Positions 1-6,171 of a stretch of 6,171 nucleotides of DNA are shown here, piece by piece (the stretch's first letter is position 1; each line of letters opens with the position of its first letter). Source of the stretch: an uncultured Prevotellaceae bacterium (GTDB lineage Bacteria; Bacteroidota; Bacteroidia; Bacteroidales; Muribaculaceae); NCBI GenBank assembly GCA_937896015.1, contig CALBLR010000204.1, positions 1-6,171 on the forward strand, given 5' to 3'. A model generated the notes under the pieces. The model was given only the letters and a program-made list of their open reading frames with translations. It did not search any database and was not told the origin of the DNA. The translations under genes and the position numbers were made by a program.

Positions 1-3000
1 GCCTGGAGCTTAAATCCCTGAAATTGGTGAGCAGCACCAGCCACAGCGGCCACGGCGGCACGGTGCCCTTCACCGACACAGTGACGGTGGAGCTGCCGCC
101 GCTGCCCTACGGAGTGTATGTGATTGCCCCTGAATTTGAGCAGAACGGCAAAAGCGTTGGGCGCGAACGGCTGCAACGGACGCTGCTGCGCGTGCACAAC
201 ATATCGGTGATGCAGTTCAACAGCAACAGCAAAGACGGCAACACGCTGGTGGCCGCCGACCTGAAGACAGGAGCGCCGATAAAAGGCGTGAAGGTGAGCA
301 GCAAAAATGGCACAATTGGCACCACCGACGGCAGCGGCGTGCTGCATCTGGACAAAACGCAAAAAGGCTATGGCGGCAGTTGGCTGACCCTTAGCGCAGT
401 TAAGGGTGATGACAAATTTTCGCCTGAATTCGAGGTCTATCGCGGCTATACAAACGCCTACGTGACTAAAGACGCCAGCCTGTTTACCGACCTGGCTATC
501 TACCGCCCCGGCGAAAAGATGAAGTACAGCGGCATAGTGTACTGGGCCGACCAGCAAAACCGCCGCCCGTGCGAGGGCGAGCGCGTGACCGTGACACTCA
601 GCGACCCCAACGGCAAGGAGGTGGCACGCGACAGCAGCATGGTGACCGATGCCTACGGCCGCATCGAGGGCACATTCGACGTGCCCACCGACCGCATGAT
701 GGGCACCTACCGACTTGAGATGCAACGGCAAGACAGCACCGTAATACAAAGCGCATCGGTGCAGGTGAGCGAATACAAGGCCCCGACATTTGCCGTGGAG
801 CTGAAAGACGCCAAGCCGTCGTACAACAAGGGCCTGCCCGTAACCATCAAGGGTGAGGCCAAAACATACTCGGGCATGGCTGTGGCCGGCGCCAAAGTGA
901 GCGTGAAGCTGTATCGCAGCGAATGGTCGTGGTGGTGGCGCGGCGGCTCGGACAATGACGACGTGGTGGGCGACACCACGGTGACCACCGACGAGAACGG
1001 ACAGTTTGCCATCGAATATCCCGCCAGCATGTTTAACCCAAGCAGCGATGACACAGAGGCTGAGTGGAAGCGCACGTTCTACAGCTACCAATTCAAGGCC
1101 GAATGCACCGATGCAGCCGGCGAGACGCAGCATGCCGGCACAAACTTTGTGATAGGCAGCAAGCGCAGCGTGAGCCTCAAAAGCGACCAGGCCGACTTTG
1201 ACGCCAGCAAGCCGGTGAAACTGCCAGCCACCTACAACTCCACCATCGAGGGCGACACCCGCGCGCAGTGCCTCTACAAGCTAATCGCCACCGGCGACGA
1301 AAAGAAGACTGTGGCCACCGGCAACTTCGACTCGGCCAACCCAGTGATCGACCTCACCCAAGTGCCGTCGGGAAAATACACGCTGCAACTTAGCGTGCTG
1401 GCCGACACCATGGCCGAGCCGAGCGAAGCCACAGTGACGCTGTTCCGCCTCACCGACTCAAAGGCTCCTGTAGACAACTGCCAGCTGTGGACGGCCGAGG
1501 CCGCCAGCCGTGTTGACAACGATGACACGGTACACATCACCATAGGCACATCAGTGCCGCAAAGTCACATCTACTACGTGGCCAGCGACCGCACTGGCGA
1601 GGTGGCCAGCGGCTGGCTCAACTACAAGCCCGGAATGCACGAGCTGAAGCTGCGGATTCCGGCTAAGGAAAACAACACGCTCAAGGTGTGCCTGGCATCG
1701 GTGTATGGCGGCGAGGTGATACAGCGCACGCTGCAATTTGAGTCGAAGGCTCACGCCCACGCCACGCAGCTGAAGGTGAGCAGTTTCCGCGACCGCATAG
1801 TGCCCGGCGCGCCCGAAAAGTGGCAGTTTCAGCTGGTGGACAACAACGGCAAGCCGGTGGCCGGCGCACTGATGCTTGAGGTGATCGACAAGGCCATAAA
1901 CAGCCTCAATCCCAACGGGTGGTGGTTTAAGGCGCAATACACCAATCCATACAGCATAAACTACACCGACAACATCAACCCGACGCTGAACAGCTATTGC
2001 AACCCAGTGTCGTGGACAGGCCGCATGCTGAATTACTCTGGCCATGGCACACTGCCCATATTCAACTTGTATGGGCAGATGCCATTCTACTCATTCGACA
2101 TGGGCGGCGGCATAAGGCCGCGAATGGCCATGGCAAACAAGGCGTTTGATTCAATAGAAGCATCCGGCGACATGATGCTCGCCGAAAACATAGTGGTGCG
2201 GAAGTACAAGAAGACGGATGCGGCAGCAAAGCGGCAACTCGACAATGTGGCCGTGCGCGAAAACGCAGTGAAGACAGCGCTGTGGCGGCCCATGCTCACC
2301 ACCGACACCCAGGGCAACGCCTGTGTGGAGTTTGAAGCCCCGGCGCAGAGCACCACTTGGGTGCTGCAAGCCATAGCCTACGACGGCACCATGGCCAGCG
2401 ACGTGATGACACGCGAGATAGTGGCGCAGAAGCCCATCATGGTAAAGCCCAGCCTGCCGCGCTTTGTGCGCCAGGCCGATGAAGTGACGCTAACCGCCAG
2501 CGTGCAGAACGCCAGCGACGCCGGCACAAGCGTGACGGCGGTGGCAGAAGTGTTTGACCCGCGCACGGGCAAGACCCTGGCCGAGCGCACCGTGGAGCGC
2601 GCACTGGCCCCAAAGGCAAGCGACACCGTGGGCATAGCCCTGACGGTGCCCGCCCAGCTGCCCTACGTGGGCTTCCGCATCCGCGCCACCGACGGCAGCT
2701 ATGCCGACGGCGAGCAGTGCATGGTGCCCGTGCTGGCGGCAGAGTCGCCGGTGGTGGAGAGCACCCCATTCTACATCGACGCGGCCAAGCCACAGCTGGC
2801 TATGCAGCTGCCGCAGTTCAATAGCGGCTCGCGCGTGACGCTGGAATACTGCGACAACCCCGTGTGGTATTGCGTGCTGGCCCTGCCCACCATCTACAAC
2901 GGCGAAAACAGCCACGTGGCCACCATTGTGGCCCACGACCTGTTTGCCGCCGCCGTGGCGCAAGGCACAGCCGCCAGCCACCCCGAAGTGGCCGCAGCCA

Positions 3001-4502
3001 TAAGGCACTGGAGCAGCAGCGCCGACTCCACACTCACCTCAATGCTGCAGCGCAACTCCGACCTGAAGATAGGCACGCTGCTGGCCTCGCCATGGATAAG
3101 CGACGCCGAGCGGCAGACACTGCGCATGAGCCGCATTGCCGACCTGATTGACGCGCAAAAGGGCAAAGCCGCGGTCGACAAACTCGTTGACGCACTGGCC
3201 AACTTGCAGCAGCCTAACGGCGGCTTCACGTGGTTCAGCTATCCTGGCTGCTCGGCATCGGTGTGGACCACCGGCGAGGTGCTTGAGCTGATAGGCGAAA
3301 CGCAGCAGTTGGGCTACCTCAAGGGCAACGACAAACTGGAGCAAATGGTGAAGCGCGCGCTGCAATACTACGACACGCAGACACTAAAACTCTACAAGCG
3401 GCAGACCAAGCGCCGGCCCAACGACCACAGCGGCTTCGGCACATATGCCTACACGCGCATGCTGTTTCCAAGCTACCCACTTGGCACCGAAAACGCAAGC
3501 ATGCTGCAAAAGGTGATGCGCAGCCTCGCCAGCGAGTGGAAAGGCGCATCGCTCAGCGAGAAGGCCTTCACAGCCATGACACTGTGGCGCAACGGCAACA
3601 AGGCCGAAGCGCGCCGCATCACCGAGTCGATAAGGCAGTTTGCCACCACCAACGCCACCGGCATGCACTGGGACGCACTGAACAGCGGCGGCTGGTGGAG
3701 GCCAGACAAGGTGGCCGTGACAGCCACCATAATGCGCACACTTAGCGAAGTGGACGGGCGCAACGACGAAATCGACCAAGTGCGCAAATGGATGCTGCTG
3801 ATGAAGCAAAGCAACGACTGGGGCTCGTCGAGTCTCGCCGCCGATGCCGTGCAGGCTCTTTTGGCCACAGGCAGCAATTGGACTGACAGCGACGGCAGCG
3901 CCACAGTGACCGTGGGCGGCAAGGCGGTGGACATGGGCTTCACCGACAAGATTCTGGGCTATGGCCGCGTGACGCTCGATGCCTCAGCGGCCGGACAGCA
4001 GCTGGAAGTGACTCGCAGCGGCCAAGGCCCGGCATGGGGAGCGGTGTTTGCCCAGTATCAGGCCCCGATGACGCAGGTGAAAGCCGCCAAGACGGCCGAC
4101 ATCGAGGTGAAGAAGCAGTACCTGGTGTATGGCGCGGGCGGCAAACTCACCCCGGCCACCACACTGCGCGTGGGCGACAAGGTGCAGGTGCGCACCACCA
4201 TAAAGCTGACCAAGGACGCAAGTTTCGTCACCCTGGCCGACGAGCGCGCCGCCTGCCTCGAGCCGGCTGACCAGACGTCGGGCTACCGCTGCTCGAACGG
4301 CGAATGGTATTACCTGGAGAGCAAAGACTCGATGACCAACGCATTCTTCCACAGTCTGGGCAAAGGCACCCACGTGCTGAGCTACGACGCCTACGTGACA
4401 GCACCAGGCACATTCAACTCGGGCATCGCCACGGTGCAGTGCCAGTATGCGCCGCAAGTCACGGCCCACAGCGCCGGAGCAAAACTGAAAGTGACCAGAT
4501 AA
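1..4502 (+). CDS. Alpha-2-macroglobulin family protein, 5'-truncated, thioester motif absent
   Basis: The frame is open from the first full codon at position 3 to the TAA at 4500-4502, giving 1499 visible residues (numbered from position 3). The TTG at 24 is internal, so the start, signal peptide and several hundred N-terminal residues are missing. Visible domain order fits the bacterial A2M family: an MG2-like domain at about 153-255 with TDLAIYRPGE (YRPG 167-170); further MG domains; a bait-region-type domain at about 585-690 (VPG at 600-602, then VDNNGKPVAGALMLEVIDKA); a basic low-complexity linker at about 700-758; an A2M core domain from about 759 (LWRPMLTTD, then TTWVLQAIAYDG and KPSLPRF); a helical thioester-type domain at about 950-1290 (QQPNGGFTWF at 1069-1078); and a C-terminal receptor-binding-like MG domain at about 1389-1499 (ADERAACLEPADQTSGYR). 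Where a C-x-E-Q thioester motif is expected, after DNPVWYCVLALP, the residues are NGENSHVAT, so covalent trapping is unlikely. Family members are envelope or periplasmic proteins thought to trap proteases; the role here is inferred. Family assignment is firm. Confidence 0.93.
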   Translation, partial: LELKSLKLVSSTSHSGHGGTVPFTDTVTVELPPLPYGVYVIAPEFEQNGKSVGRERLQRTLLRVHNISVMQFNSNSKDGNTLVAADLKTGAPIKGVKVSSKNGTIGTTDGSGVLHLDKTQKGYGGSWLTLSAVKGDDKFSPEFEVYRGYTNAYVTKDASLFTDLAIYRPGEKMKYSGIVYWADQQNRRPCEGERVTVTLSDPNGKEVARDSSMVTDAYGRIEGTFDVPTDRMMGTYRLEMQRQDSTVIQSASVQVSEYKAPTFAVELKDAKPSYNKGLPVTIKGEAKTYSGMAVAGAKVSVKLYRSEWSWWWRGGSDNDDVVGDTTVTTDENGQFAIEYPASMFNPSSDDTEAEWKRTFYSYQFKAECTDAAGETQHAGTNFVIGSKRSVSLKSDQADFDASKPVKLPATYNSTIEGDTRAQCLYKLIATGDEKKTVATGNFDSANPVIDLTQVPSGKYTLQLSVLADTMAEPSEATVTLFRLTDSKAPVDNCQLWTAEAASRVDNDDTVHITIGTSVPQSHIYYVASDRTGEVASGWLNYKPGMHELKLRIPAKENNTLKVCLASVYGGEVIQRTLQFESKAHAHATQLKVSSFRDRIVPGAPEKWQFQLVDNNGKPVAGALMLEVIDKAINSLNPNGWWFKAQYTNPYSINYTDNINPTLNSYCNPVSWTGRMLNYSGHGTLPIFNLYGQMPFYSFDMGGGIRPRMAMANKAFDSIEASGDMMLAENIVVRKYKKTDAAAKRQLDNVAVRENAVKTALWRPMLTTDTQGNACVEFEAPAQSTTWVLQAIAYDGTMASDVMTREIVAQKPIMVKPSLPRFVRQADEVTLTASVQNASDAGTSVTAVAEVFDPRTGKTLAERTVERALAPKASDTVGIALTVPAQLPYVGFRIRATDGSYADGEQCMVPVLAAESPVVESTPFYIDAAKPQLAMQLPQFNSGSRVTLEYCDNPVWYCVLALPTIYNGENSHVATIVAHDLFAAAVAQGTAASHPEVAAAIRHWSSSADSTLTSMLQRNSDLKIGTLLASPWISDAERQTLRMSRIADLIDAQKGKAAVDKLVDALANLQQPNGGFTWFSYPGCSASVWTTGEVLELIGETQQLGYLKGNDKLEQMVKRALQYYDTQTLKLYKRQTKRRPNDHSGFGTYAYTRMLFPSYPLGTENASMLQKVMRSLASEWKGASLSEKAFTAMTLWRNGNKAEARRITESIRQFATTNATGMHWDALNSGGWWRPDKVAVTATIMRTLSEVDGRNDEIDQVRKWMLLMKQSNDWGSSSLAADAVQALLATGSNWTDSDGSATVTVGGKAVDMGFTDKILGYGRVTLDASAAGQQLEVTRSGQGPAWGAVFAQYQAPMTQVKAAKTADIEVKKQYLVYGAGGKLTPATTLRVGDKVQVRTTIKLTKDASFVTLADERAACLEPADQTSGYRCSNGEWYYLESKDSMTNAFFHSLGKGTHVLSYDAYVTAPGTFNSGIATVQCQYAPQVTAHSAGAKLKVTR

Positions 4503-4523
4503 GACTATGGCATTGAACTACGC

Positions 4524-4571
4524 TAAGCCCGCCGAGCAAAACCACTCGACGGGCTTAACTTTTGCCGTTTT
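4524..4571 (+). terminator. Intrinsic terminator after the A2M-like gene
   Basis: A 13-bp inverted repeat, arms 4524-4536 (TAAGCCCGCCGAG) and 4545-4557 (CTCGACGGGCTTA), has one C-A mismatch (4532/4549) and an 8-base loop. It begins 21 bases after the A2M stop. Two short T-runs follow, TTTT at 4560-4563 and TTTT at 4568-4571, interrupted by GCCG. The reverse orientation has no T-run after the stem, so it probably works only for the plus strand. It separates the A2M gene from the glycosyltransferase gene, arguing against a simple operon. Confidence 0.75.
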
Positions 4572-4582
4572 AGCTTAAAATG

Positions 4583-4601
4583 TGCGACTTTAATTGTCGC
4601 A
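4583..4601. repeat. Short inverted repeat overlapping the -33 element
   Basis: TGCGAC at 4583-4588 and GTCGCA at 4596-4601 are perfect 6-bp inverted arms around a 7-base AT-rich centre (TTTAATT). The right half starts on the last base of the proposed -33 TTG, so a protein bound here could affect promoter use. The arms are short and the repeat could be chance; an operator role is inference only. Confidence 0.35.
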
Positions 4602-4624
4602 ACCAATATTAAGTGATAATTTTG
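4594..4624 (+). promoter_or_regulatory. Bacteroidota-type promoter of the glycosyltransferase gene
   Basis: The -7 element TAATTTTG at 4617-4624 matches TAnnTTTG in all fixed positions. A TTG at 4594-4596 lies 20 bases upstream, the spacing expected for the -33 element. In this promoter class transcription starts a few bases after the -7 box, which would be about 4629-4632, that is, at or next to the ATG at 4632. The mRNA would then be leaderless or nearly so. The position of the promoter supports this start codon and shows that the gene has its own transcript. Confidence 0.75.
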
Positions 4625-4631
4625 CAGCAGT

Positions 4632-5456
4632 ATGCTCACACTGCAACTGCTCATATCCACCATCGACGCCGGCATCGAGGGCGTGCCGCACATGCTGCTG
4701 GCGCCCATCGAGGGCGTGAGCTATGTGGTGTCGTGGCAAATGACGGGCGGAACACGCCTTGACCAGTGCCCGCAACTGCTGCTCATGCGCCCCGATGTGA
4801 AGCTGCTCACCATGCACCAGCGCGGCCTGAGCCGCAACCGCAACCACTGCATCGACCACGCCTCGGCCGACGTGTGCCTGGTGTGCGACGACGACTGCCG
4901 CTACACAGCCGCACGGCTGCGCAAAGTGGCGGAGGCGTTTGAAGACGATCCCGAGCTCGACATGGCCACTTTTGAGACCACGGTGGCCGGAAAGAATACT
5001 GGCAAAGCATATCCGCGTGAGGCCACAGTGCTGAAGCGCCGGCTGCCCAAAGGCTACTATCTGACATCGATGGAGCTCGCCTTCAGGCTGAGTTCGGTCA
5101 AGGCCAACGGGCTGCGCTTTGACGAGGAGCTGGGCCTTGGCAGCCCCATGCTGTGGTGTGGCGAAGAGGAGCTGCTGCTGCACGACGCCATAATGAAGGG
5201 GATGAAGTGCAAGTTTTTCCCCACAGTGATTGTCGACACGGCCACTCCCACCACAGGCTCGACGCGCGCCACGCTGCCGCAGGTGATTATGGGCCGCGGA
5301 GCATTTTTGGGCATCGTCCACCCCCACACGCGCCACCTGCGCGCTCTAAAGATAGCCCTCACATTGCACCGCCAGCACGGAGTGCCCGTGCTGGCCACAC
5401 TGCGCCACCTGCTGGCGGGCATGGCCTATTACCGCCGCATGGCGGCCAAGCGCTAA
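4632..5456 (+). CDS. GT-A fold glycosyltransferase (family 2-like)
   Basis: This 274-residue protein probably transfers a sugar from a nucleotide-sugar donor in the cytoplasm, in making surface polysaccharide or another glycan; donor and acceptor cannot be read from the sequence. GLSRNRN at 65-71 followed by a hydrophobic strand and CDDDC at 85-89 gives the metal- and donor-binding DxD site of GT-A enzymes. FDEELGLGS (163-171) and GEEELLLHDAI (177-187) resemble the acceptor-side and catalytic-base region of family 2 enzymes. The N-terminus is atypical: LTLQLLISTID replaces the usual strand ending in PxYN, and YVVSWQ is at 31-36. There is no signal peptide or clear membrane helix; the basic C-terminus (YYRRMAAKR) could touch the membrane. 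The ATG at 4632 is chosen because the next Met (residue 21) would remove the first beta strand. Its stop overlaps that of the convergent Nudix gene. The fold is fairly sure, the exact family less so. Confidence 0.82.
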   Translation: MLTLQLLISTIDAGIEGVPHMLLAPIEGVSYVVSWQMTGGTRLDQCPQLLLMRPDVKLLTMHQRGLSRNRNHCIDHASADVCLVCDDDCRYTAARLRKVAEAFEDDPELDMATFETTVAGKNTGKAYPREATVLKRRLPKGYYLTSMELAFRLSSVKANGLRFDEELGLGSPMLWCGEEELLLHDAIMKGMKCKFFPTVIVDTATPTTGSTRATLPQVIMGRGAFLGIVHPHTRHLRALKIALTLHRQHGVPVLATLRHLLAGMAYYRRMAAKR

Positions 5457-6007
5457 ACCATGTGATGCTCAGCGAAGTAGCGCCATAGCGGAGCGGCCAT
5501 CAGGGCCTGCTTCATTTCATCGCGCACCAGCATGCCCAGCACGTCGTCGGGCTTCATGAGCAGCATCTGCACATCTTCGGTGGCATCGAGATGCTGCGTG
5601 CCCGTGGGCTGCACACCAGTGGCCACAAAGCAGTGGGTGAGGTTGTTGCAAGTGCTTGGGTTCTGCCCTATAGTCATCAGTTGGCGCCACTCGCCGCCAG
5701 TGCATCCCGTCTCTTCAAGCAATTCGCGCTTGGCCGCCTGCAGCGGCGACTCACCCTTCTCTATCACCCCCGCGCACAGCTCGGTGGAGACGATCTGCAG
5801 GGCATAGCGGTATTGGCGCACCATCACCATCATGCCGTCGGCCGTGAGGGCAATCACATTCACCCAGTCGGGATATTCCAGCACATAATATTCCGGATGT
5901 ATGCGGCCGTCGGGCAGCATGGCGCGGTCGCGGCGCGCAGTGAGCCACGGGCGGCGAATGAGGTACTCGCTGCTGAGCGTGGTCCACTTCTTTATCTCTT
6001 TGGTCAT
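5453..6007 (-). CDS. Nudix hydrolase, ADP-ribose pyrophosphatase type
   Basis: The 184-residue protein is expected to hydrolyse ADP-ribose or a related nucleoside diphosphate sugar to AMP plus a sugar phosphate in the cytoplasm, with Mg2+. A complete Nudix box G-x5-E-x7-REUxEExGU spans residues 80-102 (RELLEETGC at 94-102). VRQYRYA at 63-69 and the following E76-L77 are the strand pattern of ADP-ribose pyrophosphatases. Pro117 lies 15 residues after the box, the position known as a marker for ADP-ribose specificity. The usual Pro of the ELPAG segment is Cys here (ELCAG, 76-80). The ATG at 6005-6007 (MTKEIKKW) is preferred: the reading frame extends 30 codons upstream to 6097, but that extension is unlike the family and covers the likely promoter. 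The length is normal for the family. The TAG stop overlaps the stop of the convergent glycosyltransferase gene. Substrate is inferred from motifs, not proven. Confidence 0.92.
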   Translation of the reverse strand: MTKEIKKWTTLSSEYLIRRPWLTARRDRAMLPDGRIHPEYYVLEYPDWVNVIALTADGMMVMVRQYRYALQIVSTELCAGVIEKGESPLQAAKRELLEETGCTGGEWRQLMTIGQNPSTCNNLTHCFVATGVQPTGTQHLDATEDVQMLLMKPDDVLGMLVRDEMKQALMAAPLWRYFAEHHMV

Positions 6008-6036
6008 AGCTGATTCAATTATTGGTTTTGCGACTG

Positions 6037-6044
6037 TAAAGATA
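6037..6044 (-). promoter_or_regulatory. Likely -7 element of the Nudix gene
   Basis: Read on the minus strand, 6044-6037 is TATCTTTA, seven of eight fits to TAnnTTTG. It lies 29 bases before the ATG, leaving a leader of roughly 20-25 bases. The nearest upstream TTG (minus strand, about 6062-6060) gives only about 15 bases of spacing, shorter than the usual 19-21, so the -33 element is weak or missing. The location supports the ATG at 6007 over the longer frame. Confidence 0.5.
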
Positions 6045-6114
6045 GCTAAAAATGTGATGCAACGGCGCTGAAAGAGAAAAATTGCTTGCCGGTGCAAAAA
6101 TCGTTGCGAAATAA

Positions 6115-6145
6115 TTGGATTTGATGAAAAGGTGATATATCTTTG
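6115..6145 (+). promoter_or_regulatory. Bacteroidota-type promoter for a gene beyond the right edge
   Basis: TATCTTTG at 6138-6145 is a full match to the -7 consensus TAnnTTTG. TTG at 6115-6117 lies 20 bases upstream, the same spacing as in the glycosyltransferase promoter. Transcription should begin near 6150-6153 and run rightward; the gene itself is outside the window. The region from 6008 to 6171 is thus a divergent intergenic segment, and I see no other feature in it. Confidence 0.7.
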
Positions 6146-6171
6146 CCGTGAATAATCAAAAAAGTTGTATC

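Noticed and set aside
24..26. TTG at 24 as the start codon of the A2M-like gene
   Set aside because: The frame is open without a stop to the window edge, and family members have several hundred more N-terminal residues plus a signal peptide; this is an internal codon.
1551..3008. Several open frames of 85-172 codons antisense to the A2M-like gene
   Set aside because: They are low-complexity His/Arg/Ala/Cys-rich translations caused by codon bias, overlapping each other in different frames, with no recognisable domains.
4568..4580. TTTTA-GCT-TAAAA small inverted repeat
   Set aside because: Only 5 A/T pairs with a 3-base loop; expected by chance in AT-rich intergenic DNA and better read as the T-run of the terminator.
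4503..4631. Possible tRNA or small RNA gene in the A2M-glycosyltransferase gap
   Set aside because: No cloverleaf or conserved tRNA arms; the 129 bases are explained by the terminator hairpin and the promoter.
4590..5336. 248-codon open frame on the minus strand opposite the glycosyltransferase gene
   Set aside because: It is a shadow of the G/C third-position bias; the product is rich in His, Gln and Ala with no family features, and the plus-strand gene has clear motifs and a promoter.
6008..6097. Longer Nudix start at 6097 adding 30 residues (MHRQAIFLFQRR...)
   Set aside because: The extension crosses the likely -7 box at 6037-6044, is AT-rich non-coding in character and is not part of the family's normal N-terminus.
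6148..6171. GTG at 6148 starting an open frame to the right edge
   Set aside because: It lies only 2 bases after the -7 box, so it is probably upstream of the transcription start; eight codons cannot show coding.

Overview
The window looks like a chromosomal fragment from a Bacteroidota member, most likely order Bacteroidales. The promoters fit the Bacteroidota pattern (a -7 element TAnnTTTG with an upstream TTG) rather than the sigma70 type. No convincing Shine-Dalgarno precedes either visible start. The largest protein has the domain order of the Bacteroidales alpha-2-macroglobulin (A2M) family. Coding DNA is GC-rich with a strong G/C third-position preference (GGC, AAC, GCC, AGC), while the gaps between genes are AT-rich. 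A GC-rich gut lineage such as Muribaculaceae would fit, but the family cannot be fixed from this sequence alone.

Layout, left to right: (1) The 3' part of a very large A2M-like gene on the plus strand fills the first 4.5 kb. Its 5' end, with any signal peptide or lipobox, lies off the left edge. (2) A 129-base gap carries a hairpin terminator for that gene, then a good promoter whose -7 box lies only 7 bases before the next ATG. (3) A 274-residue GT-A type glycosyltransferase follows on the plus strand. (4) A 184-residue Nudix hydrolase of the ADP-ribose pyrophosphatase type lies on the minus strand. Its stop codon overlaps that of the glycosyltransferase within a shared CTAA. (5) The last 164 bases are a divergent promoter region, with one promoter for the Nudix gene and a consensus promoter pointing right towards a gene outside the window.

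The genes do not form an obvious system. The A2M-like protein is probably an envelope or periplasmic factor, the glycosyltransferase probably acts in surface polysaccharide or glycan synthesis, and the Nudix enzyme is cytoplasmic housekeeping. Each appears to be its own transcription unit. I see no defence system, mobile element, CRISPR array or RNA gene. The points most worth a second look are the apparent loss of the thioester motif in the A2M-like protein, the likely leaderless glycosyltransferase mRNA, and the convergent overlap that leaves no room for a terminator.
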